Below, in pieces: positions 13,401-25,400 of a DNA stretch of 64,000 nucleotides (its first letter is position 1; every line of letters begins with the position of its first letter). Made by a program: the position numbers and the translations under genes. The stretch spans positions 33,470-97,469 of the forward strand of contig SJOL01006425.1 in assembly GCA_004794785.1 (NCBI GenBank). Reading direction: 5' to 3'. The stretch is from Opisthorchis felineus (taxonomy: Eukaryota > Platyhelminthes > Trematoda > Opisthorchiida > Opisthorchiidae). Under the pieces are notes generated by a model. That model ran no database searches and was not told the origin of the DNA. It saw only the letters and a program-made list of their open reading frames with translations.

Positions 13401-16400
13401 CGTTATTGGGGAGCGTAGTGGTGCGTAGCGGTGGGTTGGTGGTTGTGCGTTGAGTAGTGTTGCGTGTGTGTTAATATACGTGCTGCTAGNNNNNNNNNNN
13501 NNNNNNNNNNNNNNNNNNNNNNNNNNNNNNNNNNNNNNNNNNNNNNNNNNNNNNNNNNNNNNNNNNNNNNNNNNNNNNNNNNNNNNNNNNNNNNNNNNNN
13601 NNNNNNNNNNNNNNNNNNNNNNNNNNNNNNNNNNNNNNNNNNNNNNNNNNNNNNNNNNNNNNNNNNNNNNNNNNNNNNNNNNTAAAGGTCACAAGCCGGA
13701 ACTCGGAAGAGCCAAGGGCAAAGGTCACTCCAACATCGACCGGAGTACGACGACAGGGGGTGCCAAGCGCAAAGGTCACATGGGCACCGACGAATGAGGA
13801 CACAAGATAACGGAGCAACCAATGGAACCGCTCGGCCGAACAACTGATCGCGATCAAAGGTCAGCCCCAGCTAGCAGCACGTATATTAACACACACGCAA
13901 CACTACTCAGCGCACAACCACCAACCCACCGCTACGCACCACTACGCTCCCCAATAACGCACCGATGATGTCAGCTCGATTGGTGATGAAACGTTTGCAA
14001 TCAAATTGCCCAGCTCAGCGAACAAGCCAACGACCAGACTTGCTTGTTTTTCAACGGGTGAGAGCTCGATCCGCACCACCTTTGTCAACTACTATTCTCA
14101 CCAAGTTTGCATTTGTAAACTTATGGTGACCTGAGTCAAGGCCAGAGTGATACATTTTGCTCCATAATCTGGCAGTGGAACAACGTACGCCAGCCTTACT
14201 CGGCATTTATAAGGATATATTCGATCTCACTAAGGATAGAGTTGGTTTCCAAAAATCCGGTACGTGAGGTCTTTTGTGCTTATTAGAATCATTCAGGTGG
14301 ACGCAGCGTTGGCAAGCCAAATAGGTATTTGACTAACAGCTATTAGCTATTGAAACCTCCAGGCTAATTTCATGCCTCTGAGTTGGTGATTATCAGGTCC
14401 TCTGTGAGGATGGGTGAGTGATGAGTTGGGTTAACTGTCCGGGTATTCACCAGTAGTCAGATTGCCCGCCTGAGTCAGCGGCCTGCTTGATCAAATCAGA
14501 CCTTTCGGAATTGACCTGTTCTGTTGTATCTGGTCGGCGTGTTGTGCATTGGTATTTTTCGTATGCCCCTTTTTCCGTGTCCAAGTTTTTATGACTTACG
14601 CGAAACCCAGGAAAATTTTCTGTCAATATTACGTCTACGAAGCATGTCCGTGTGAACCAGTACTGAGTTGGATGCTACAGGGTTTTAAAAACTCCGATGT
14701 TTGATTTGGAACCCTTTAGACTGGATGTCTTGGGGATCCAGGAAATAAGGATATTCCAGATTGGCAGATGCAAGTTTAAGTTGACTGGAGCCCCTGTTCT
14801 TCATGGTAAGCAAATGCACCAGAAAAGCTGGGATTGCAGTGTACCCAAATGAATCTCGGAAGCCTAAACAGCGTTTGCCGATTCGCGCCACTTTCAATTT
14901 TGGCAATTCCACGAAATATGGGTAGCTCGGGTGCGCTGTCTGAAATCCAGTTGCCTGGCTCGAAGAACGGAATAACGAACACTTGTAATGTTAAAACAAC
15001 CTGGCAGCAGGCTTAAAGAGGTGGTTGTACAGACAGGGCACAAGCTTCGCGAGCCAGAAATCGAAGCAATTTTAGCACTTTATTGACTTTATTAATTATA
15101 TGGACTGGCTTCTGCGATTTCACACGAAATGTATTGTTCGGTTTCCAGTATAAACTTCAAATGGGCGTATTCACTGTCCTAGAGTGTGGTGCTTGGGTCG
15201 TATGCAGTGCGTGAATGATGAACTGGACAAACCTTGAACCCGGGGAGACATTGAGTGGGAAATCCTTGTATCCCGAGTTGGTCCAAGAGAATGAATGCTA
15301 ATCCATGTCAAAATCGCTGTTGGTGCCTGGTCATGACTACATTCTACAACTCAATGATTATACAGCTAGTTCTATTTATGTTAAGCCGTCCCCGGACATT
15401 TTTATTTCCCTCTTCGTTTTTTTCGCAGCAGACCTTATTAAAAAAGAAAAAAATGTTGATGTTATTTGCGCTACTGAGGGACACCACTTTGACCACTCTT
15501 CGGCATGACCCGCCCTTTCGGGTGATCCGCATCTTTCGGTTTACAGGGCAACTGTGCACTGAAAGCGAACGACAGTCGAACTATTATTATTACCATTAAT
15601 ATTTATGTGTTTCAGGGTGATCCAACTCGGAATGCTTTGTTTGCTGAGCTCAACCGCGGGGAGGGCATTACAGCTGGACTGCGCAAAGTCACCGATGATA
15701 TGAAAACCCACAAGAACCCAGAACTACGTGCTGGTGCAGGCCCTCAACCGCGCTCCGGACCACCCCAAAAAGCACCTAAACCTACCGCCTCGAACAACGG
15801 AACAAAGCAGGCAACGCCAGTAATGGAATTACGTGGAAACAAATGGGTCGTTGTAAGCTCTGGACTTTTGTTGAGGTCTTATTTCTTTCATGCTAGTTTC
15901 GTCAGTCCTCCACTATCGCTTGTGACAGTGCAATACTTTTAGTGGAATATCAATATTGTGTGCTTACTCGTCGATACCGATTCTTTCAGTCATTTGTAAT
16001 CGAAACACAGTGCACCACGAACACATCTCAATTTCCACCTACAATCTTACACCTTTGTTCCACACAGTGTGGCAAGGCTTCCCCAACTTACATATCCAAC
16101 AAACGAAATCATTCACAGTTAACCTGTGAACTTTTCTTCTGGAAATTTGAACAACTCAGCTCTATTGTCCAAAGCCCTTTGTCAAAATTAAGGATGAAAT
16201 GTATGCGATTGAACCAACCATATATTTGTGTCCGACTCAGCGAATACGCACCCCTGGCACACCGGATAATCCGTGTCAAGTCAGGCAGAGCTCTGTGTAC
16301 TCCAAATGCTGAAGTGTGCGTGTCCAAACTCACTGTCTAGTCTCAGGCGTGTGACGCATTGGTGGTTCAACACTGCATCAGTAGTGTTGCGATCCCTACT

Positions 16401-19400
16401 TCTCTCGTTTCGTTGCTTTTATCTAGGCAGGTTGGTAGTTCGAGAAATCTCTTCCTCTGTTATCAGTGAGGAGGGTTTTTGGTCGTCACAGCCGTTTCCC
16501 TTTTACTTCCACTTTGAAGGACCATTTCTGCGGGTGAATGACTGCTTGACGTGGTCAACTAATTTATCAAAAAACAGCAAAGGATTTGCCTTCACCCCGG
16601 TTGGTGACGAATTGTTTGCAACTGAATTGCCCAGCTCAGCGAACAGAACAACAGCCATCTATATAACATAATTTCTCAACATTTCTTTCGATAATGAACG
16701 ACAGGATGTGGATATAAGTGTATGGCAAGTAAAGGGGAATGTGTTTCGATCCTCCTGGCTTCGTTGTTTATGTTTCCTGAATGAGCGCACCAGTTCAGGT
16801 TCACAAGGAATTTTCTTAAACTGATATTTAAGGGTTTAGTAACTTTCGCTTGAATGTTTTCCAGGTGTTTTGCGACGATTGGAGCAACCGCGCGATGAAA
16901 ACTGTTTGAATGTTGCGCTACTTTCTATAGCCTCTTTTTGTGTCTTTAAGTTAGCGGGAATGAGATGGGTTCACTTTTGAGACAGTCACCAGTTCACCGG
17001 GTGAATACAGACGATGGCTTTTCAAGTGGAAGTCAGCTAAGGCTGGTCAACAGAAAACAAATCCTCGCCCGCTAACTGGGTGGCACAGTCGTCCAAATCT
17101 GTGTGCAACTAGCCTTCTCATAGTACTACAACTCCACTAGATCCACGTTGTTTCCTGGACGAAGGCTCGGATCAGTATGCGATCTCTCCTTGTAGTGAGC
17201 GGTCATTGCTAGAGATCGCTGTGGGAATCTGCATTCTTTCTGGATGTTTGCACCAAATAACACGTTGTTTCTTATTCTGTCCAACATGCATGGTGGGGGC
17301 GAGATGGCTCAGTGATTAGAGCGCGAATTTACTGACCGGAAGGTCCGTGGTTCGAACCCGATCTCTGCATCTCTACTTCCCCTCTCTAGGCTTGGGCAAC
17401 CTGGCAGTATCCCAGCCCTTGTGCTTCCTTCGGGTGGCATAGCAGTGAGGCACCCAAAGGGTATTACAGCTGAACGATTATCCTTTATTATTTGTCCAAC
17501 ATACATGAGAAACGCATACGCCAAACGAATTTTTACAATATGACTGCGTTCCTTCCTCAAATTTGCGGGAGAACTTAAAGGTTGCTGTGTTGCTGTTGAT
17601 GAATACCATGAACTTGAAATCAATCTAAGATAACACGTTTCAGGTTTGAAGGCACGGTTAGTTTAAAGGCTCCGCCGAAGTAGGAACTTCGCGGGCTAAG
17701 GATTTTCTAGTCGTAACACAAACAACAGAAATATCACTAAGGCTATAAACTGACGCATTTAGACGGGAAAATTCAGCCCTCTTTTAAACTTAGGAGCAGG
17801 ACGGGCGCCGATTGGATCAGTTACTTTAACACAACAACATCGAACTTATTAGGATTCGATTGATACATACTATGAGCTGTTTTGGTTCCGTCTTTTTTAT
17901 CACTGGTAGCCATAACATGCTTGGTAGCCGGCAATCAGTGGCAAACCCTGACCACTACAGTCGTCGACAGTAAATGAGTGGTCGGAATCCATATGCTGCA
18001 AGATGCGTTTTGCCATGATCGGGACTCAGTAGTTGCCGGTAACAAGCTATCGCATGTCACTGGGGAGTTGCTTAGTGACCTGTTTAATACGTCGTGCCGT
18101 CATGATAGATTTTTGGAATGCCGTACGGTGAACGACGTGACGGTGGATGCCAGAAGTTCTCCAAGCAATAGGAGCTCCAAGCCGCGACGAAATAAATCTC
18201 TAGAGGATTAGCCTATACTAAGTATTATTCAAACATCTCGAACGACCGCTCAACCCACCCTGCCGATTGGATCGCGTTGCCGTCTTGAATGTTCGGTCAG
18301 AATATGTCTGCTGAGTAGGAGGCCCACGTATAGGTACTAGGTTTAGGAGTTCGAACTTTAAACCGAAAAATCAGGTGATGGGATACTTTTATATCCACCT
18401 GTTAAGTCCCAATCAGGCTGAAACGCAGACCGGGTTGCTTCTCCAGACCTGTCGCTTGTAAAAACTACAAACCCGAGTCTGAGTACTTATCAGGTCCTCC
18501 GTAAGGAGAGTTAGGAGCCCAATCCCAGGTTCCTGTCTACTTTCGACGCAAGTGCTAGATCAGCGAATAAACGAGCTGTAATGGGTTCATATTTATATTC
18601 ATCACTTTCTTGTCTACTCTGTCTCTATCTTGCCACTTCGTTCATTCAGTGTAACACCTTTTTAAGTGATTTGCACATGTTCCTACGGTATTGCTACTAG
18701 ACCCTCCCTAAATGTTTGTTGATGAATCACATTATGATCGCTTATGGAGTTCTGATGCCTGTTCATTGCTCTGTTATTCTGACGTGATAGCTCCCTACTC
18801 GTGTCCAATAGTGTTATCAATCTGTTGACGTAACGCAGCCAATGAACTACCAACCGCCCCGGAAGATGATGGCTCAATTTCTACTTCATCCTTTCTTTGA
18901 CTTGATGCTTTATCTGTATTTGGACTGGCATTTTGATAGGCCCCCACTGGCTTGTTCCGCTTTAGACGTGGGAATATTTTGCCCTCACGTCAGAGTGAGT
19001 CTTGAGAATGTGGATATATGCTACTAAGCACTACCGCAACATAATCACTTTATCGTACTAAGTACTCGTCATTGTTACCACCCAGGTAGATATCATTCTG
19101 GTTTGATGTTCAGCGTTTTATTATGTGTTCCCGTGTTTGGCTTTTCTAGGAAAACTACCAGAATCAACACCTCAAAATCACGGAAACCGAACCGAAACAA
19201 ACAGTTTATGTGTACAAATGCGTGGGTTGTACTATCGAGGTCAAGGGGAAGATCAACTCAATTATGATAGGTAGGCGTTCCACACTGTCTATCATGCCCG
19301 TGTCATCCATTATCTCCAAAGCTTGTCAAGTAAGATTGTGATTTTCGCTAATCTACCTCGTTTTTCGTTGTGAGCGAAAATCAGGGTAGTTTTTATATCC

Positions 19401-22400
19401 TCAGAAAGTTTATAACTCAAAATATAGCGTTGTAGAATAAGGTGTTATAGTCCCAGCATTTCGGCTACCATAGATAATCTTTGTCGGAGGTTTCCGTAAC
19501 CAAGTGAACACACTCGAGCGAAACCAACTAGTCACTGTATGTGATCTCAGTTCCACCTCGCTTCAAAAACCGATATAATCACTTCAAACGAAGGTATCCT
19601 AATTTCAAGAGCAAGGAAGCAAGTCGCGCTGCTGTTATGCATGGTTCGTTGATTGGTTCTCGTCATGTAAAACAGACAACTGCGGTGAGGTTCAAGTTTT
19701 TTCTTCCCGGTCGAACTGCATTGGCTCAATGGAGCTGAATAGTAACCGGTCATGAGTTATGCGTGTTTACCAGGCGAATGTTCCAGACAGAACAAGCAAA
19801 TGCTCGCGGGGTCAATCAGTGGCGCGTATATTGTGAAACCAAATACAAGTCATTTAACTGCTGGACCGACATCTTGCTAACCTATGTGCACAACAGCCAC
19901 CAATGTATGTCCAGATCGGTGCAAAGCGTGTGGCTGTGCTGGACAAAGCGGAGGCACTGAGCATGCATGCTTAACCCCAATCGAATTGTTTGAACGGTGT
20001 GATTAGCGTGGACTGGACTCGTACTCTGCATTACCATCGTCAAAACATTCTCGCTAACTCTCAATGTTATAATAAGATATCCGGACGACCACACCAGGTT
20101 CCAGAACAACAATCGGACAGGTTGTTTATTCAAGTCTGTCTGAGACACAGGTTTACACAGTTGAAGGACTTGGGGGTAAATGTGCGGGGACTTTTGTTTT
20201 TAGGCGAGGTTACTAAATGTGAGACTAAGAAGGAGGTTCTCGAATCCGCATGATTGCGGGTTCTCAAGTGGTTAGCATACAAGGTAGTGCAATTTGTGCG
20301 TACCAGTTAACCCCGAACTCTGACTTGAAATTAGATTGGATGGAAAAATTATCATGAATAGCCGAATAGTGGTGCAAGAAGTGGACGGTTTGTGCTCAAT
20401 CGCACCGTAGCACGGATAGAGGAATGTACAAATCACTACCTTAACTGGAAGGCGACCGGATCCCGTGGACGCGAACTCTGATTTAGGTCTTCTTGTGAAC
20501 ACATACCTGACCCAATGAGTGTAATCACCAAAGCCTCAAGGTCAATCAACAAACTAGGTATTGCATTTGTTGCAGCGATTTTAAAAGCTGAGCGAATTTC
20601 AACCCTACCAAAGATGAGAAGATGATCGGCGATAGAAGTGAGATTCCAGATAGGTGTAGAATGATGGTTATTGAGTTGCTTCAAACAGTTCAAGATGTAT
20701 TAGGAAGTTGGCGAAATACACTCATTTGCATACCAATCTGGTTTTGACGGGTGACTCACCTGGGACCCAGCTGAATCTGTCGTTTATGATGTTTTTAAGC
20801 AACTGAATGTGCTGTACCAGACCGCCTTATGTTTCAGTTGGTACGATATTCGAGATATTGCAATACATGTATAGACGTAATGCACTACTCATAAGGTGTT
20901 ATTTTGCCCGCGCCTCGAGTCTCACTCTAGTCCTATATGTGTAGGTTTTTCCACTTAGTTGTTACCCAGCAAGTTTAAGAGGGAAAGCTTGAATGTGGTG
21001 CTGTTGGCTCAATGCTGGATGTGTTCTCGACCACATGAGATATAGTACAACAAGGAGAGCAGTTATACGGCTGAATACTCGCGTAGTGGAAATGAATAAC
21101 TAAATTTTTAACAGCGGCATTGGCCGATTGGCATGGCGAACACCAAACAAAGGCTCTTCGTTAAAAATTTGTTTAGAAAGTTCGGTTACCCATTGCATGA
21201 TTTAAAAGAACGATTCGCAATGTGCATCTTGGTTGGAGAGTAGAGAACATAGAATCTGGGGAACTGTGGATGCTAGTGGGGATGGGCCGCTAAGTTTTCG
21301 GTTTCACCTTGAGGTGATACTTTACGTAGTAAATGACATGGCACATGCAGTTGAAATCCCCAAATTTAACTAACTTTATACATTGCCGACGCGTTGCACA
21401 ACTGCTCTAGATGTTTATTCTCGACCTTCTAGAAAAGCCGTTACCTAAACAGGGGCGCTGGCAGTGAGAGAGTGGCATTGCTTCATTTCTGTCTCCGTGT
21501 GGCATCTTCTGGACAGCACTACTTCGGAGGCAACCGCATGCGCCCCGCAGAAACGCTTCGCCTGGAGACTACTGCTTCGATACCAAGTTTCCGGGTTTCG
21601 CTTGATATTATCGAAGAAGTTGTGCACTTTTTGATCGATGTTTCCCCCTGCTTCCCAGCTTCATAAGGCCGCGTTTAAAGGTACGAGGAGAGCACTCAGC
21701 TTGACCATTAGACCGCGGAAGGCAGGGTTGGCCAAAAGCCTGAAGAAACTCATAAGCTGTAAATCAAATTCCATTGTCTGTCACGTGAAGCTCCTGAATT
21801 ATGCAGAGTTCGCCAAGGCTGGATATCGTTTCTGCAGTGGAAGCCGGGCCTACCACAAACACATCTAAGCACTTCGATAAACCATCGATAATGGTTGGGA
21901 ATACATACATTTTCACTGGACTGGCGAAATCCGATGGCTTTGGAAGCTGCCGCAGAAAACAACAGATTTCTTCACTGGCATTAGACTACCGTTGCATACA
22001 ACCCAAAGCCACGGACAAGCTCTTCAACACACGCACAAATGGAAGACCAATACGCCTAGGTTCGAGCGATGGCTTTTATTCTGATAATTCCAGGATGTCT
22101 TTCGTGGGACTGATCCAATTCTTGATGCCGAAGTTTACTTGGAATCGCAACACAATTGCCCAAAATTAGGCAATCATCCACGGTTTTTAGAGCATCTTTC
22201 CGAAGATGCAACTATTGATCCATTACTTTTATTGGCCATCCATTTCCGAAATACCTCTTGCGACAGGATTATGAGTAATTCCTCTAATAAGCACTTGAAA
22301 AAAAGATAGGAAAGCATGCCTTTGCTGTAGACATCCATCGAAAACCCACGCACTCAAACTGATACGGATCTTCACGTCCACGCTGCGCCAAAAGTGCCGT

Positions 22401-25400
22401 CGTTGCTTCATTAGCGGATGTATTCAAAAGACTTTGTTCGGATGGACGTGAAAGACCTGAAAGAGGGGACGAATCTGGTAAACTGAACGAAGTACTGCAA
22501 GAAAACAAATATACTAAAATGCATTACCAGTTAATGGATGTTGGTATCAAATTCGGTACCAGGTGGACGGAAAAACGATAGACTTGTAGTTTCAGTTGGT
22601 GTACTCATAGGCTTGGAAGGTTGAAGGAGCTCGAGATGGCTCAGTGGTTAAGGCGCGAACTTACTGACCGGAAAGTCCGTAGTTCGAATCCAACCTCGGC
22701 ATCTCAACTGCTCCTGTCTAGGCTTGGGCAAACTGACGGTACCTCAGCTCTCGTGTTTCTTTCGAGTATACCGAAAGGGTGTGCTGCACGGTTGATCGGT
22801 CGATTGGAAGGAAGTAGCCACAAATGCTAGGGTGTTAACTTATCGTTGTTCGTCATCAGTCACCACATAAAACATTTACATTCATAGGAGGATGGTATAG
22901 TAACACTGTTGCAAACATGAAATGCCATAACTGAGGTAGACCATTACGAGTCAGACGATTCTGTGCACATAACATCGATTAAAGGAATGTAAATAAAGAT
23001 GTTCCTCTGATTACCAGTTGTCCAGGGATTCAGCTGTGTAGTATGATTTTGGAAAATTAGCTGGGGTCAGCTGTGACTTTGGATGTTTGGCCATCGGTAA
23101 GATCGGTTCGTGTTTTCTAATTTATGCCACAGATATTGGTTTTGTTCCATGACTTCGATGTTCAACCATATTTCGTGGTAGACTTCGATTTGTCCTCCTG
23201 GTGTCATTTCATCTGCAAGATTACTTGAGAGAGTTACCCACTCAACTCTACACTGATGATGGGGTTGAGACGTTTGCAATTCAACCGCAAAGGTCGATGA
23301 ACAGACCAACAACCAGCCATGCGTTCTGCTATTTGGACAATCGGTAGATTCATCGAAACTCTTCTATCAACACTCACCTATATACCAAACGCGACACTTG
23401 ATAATCTTCTGGTGTGTTACTTTGGTTCGCTTGTTAAGGACACGGTTCTGGCTTAGTATCACGGCACAGCTGAACCCCCTAACTCAGTGGTATGCGCGTA
23501 TCAGACAGATACATGAACCTACTACTACTCTTACCTCAACACAGCGACGAGATAATCGATATTAGTCAAGCAAATAGAATCGTGACAGACTATGCTATCG
23601 GGTTACCTGAATTCCAAACTTGTTCATTTGCTCCTGTATATTATATCCCGTTTTGAACGCGAATTGTTGGCATTTCGGAAGGTTTTCTTCTATCTTGCTT
23701 CTCTGTATCTTTCTCCGTGTGTTGGATTAACACCTAAACTATACCATGTTTTCTCATTACAGACAACTGTAAAAAGACCGGGGTGGTTTTCGGCGATTTG
23801 ATTTCCGCCCTGGACATTGTTAACTGTCAGAGTGTGCAAGTGCAGGTAAGTGTATCTCATGCAACGGACTAGACAGAATTATTAACTCGTCTTTGGTGCA
23901 CGTTCATTGCCCAGTTTCAGTGTCTGACATTGTTATGTATCTGAACGGGGTACGATCAATGACTATACGCCACTTGAGAAAGAGCACACAATCCCCAGCT
24001 ATGACGCGAGCCCAACCACTCCTAGCGCAGAGAGAGAAGAAGAAGACCGGACCTTCGGAGGAGTGCCTTTACTGCCTCAACCAAAGGCGGAGTACAGCGG
24101 GAGAACCGTTAAATATATATATTTTGAGCGACCTTGGGGAACAATAAATACGTTAGCGCACACAAGGTCCAACTGGCCAATAGGAAATAAGCGTGGTCTT
24201 TTTGGATTAAGGCGCAACATGGCGGAAAGGGCGCGAAACTTAAAAGTTCAAATTTACGAAAAAAATTGGCAATAACTCGGAAAGTAAACGGTTTTTGGGG
24301 AATCTGATATCCCCAACAGACATGCAACCTGTCAATTTGAAATATCCCGTTGTGTAGAATTCCGCCGGGTCTTGGGCCAGAACCTGGGTGTGGCCTTACC
24401 TGTAAGCTTGGTACGTTCGGTTGAATGCTTAAGCACAGAGACAGGTGCTTGTAGTTTTCTGTTAGTGAAGATGATCTGGATATCCTGGTGGTTAACATCA
24501 CGAACTTCCGTTTCAACCACCCGGGTTCGAATCCGTGCGTGGGCGCCTTCAAGCCTGCTGCCGGTTCCCATCTTGAAAGCTGCACACAGGCTTAATGAGA
24601 CTCTATAACCCATACCTTCGCCTTTCAAGACCATTTTTGTTCGTTTTGCGTATGAGATTCCGAGACCGTACCCAGGTTTTTAACAACCTGTTCTCTTAGG
24701 CGTGACCTACCCTTTCCGCCACCATCCACAGGATGACCCAACAAACTATTCAAACGAGTCAAACACGACCGACTTTTCTTCTAGAACACCATTTTGGGTA
24801 GCATCCTAATTGCGGCTGTGGCAATTCTAGGCATTGGTGAGTAGGATAATTCGTAGTGAACAAAAACTACAGGTCCAACCCTTACGAGAACATTCCTATA
24901 CGAGCATAACGGAAATAAGTGAAGTGCAGAATTAAGGAAGATAAAGGTCACTTAAGAATATCAAACATAACCTCTTCGTGATCTCAGCCATCATTAAAAC
25001 CGCCGTCGATAGGCAAAATTTAAGTCATGGTGTAACAACGGCATTTTCTCAGCTTCGTTCTCGGTCTGAACCTTCCGAGCTAGCAGCGTTCCCGTCAAAA
25101 CAACCACCAAAGGTGTACAGCGTGTATTAACGCCCAAAACCGGGTCAAAAGTACTCGTGTAGGGCGTCGTATATAAAGTGTATGTGGCGACAAAATTCTG
25201 GAAATTCCGGCACTTGTTCAGTCTCTTCGGAATTCCAGAGCCTATTGTATCCGACGGCCGCAGTCAGTTCGCTTCATGAGCGTTCGAAGAGTTTTGTCGG
25301 GAGTACGGTATAATTCATTTCCGCTCGCCGCCGTGGAACGGCAGGCGGAACGCTCGTTGATACTCTGAAGCGTGCAATTCAGAAATCCAGAGAGGATGGG

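Larger units (their letters stand above)
15853..19149. other. CAP intron 7 (3.3 kb)
   Basis: It contains the dispersed motif at 16596-16652 and a SINE at 17296-17492. Nothing else is recognised. Confidence 0.65.
19271..23762. other. CAP intron 8 (4.5 kb)
   Basis: It holds a dispersed repeat (20713-20842), a SINE (22627-22800) and an inverted-repeat-arm relative (23243-23323). No protein motif is recognised in its open frames, including the 122-codon plus-strand frame at 21801-22169. Confidence 0.65.

Noticed and set aside
13403..13857. Several open frames crossing the N run
   Set aside because: They exist only because N is read through; both ends lie in inverted-repeat DNA.
17296..17370. 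Possible functional tRNA gene
   Set aside because: Box A and box B are present, but the sequence is followed by the repeated SINE body found at six other places, so it is a SINE head.
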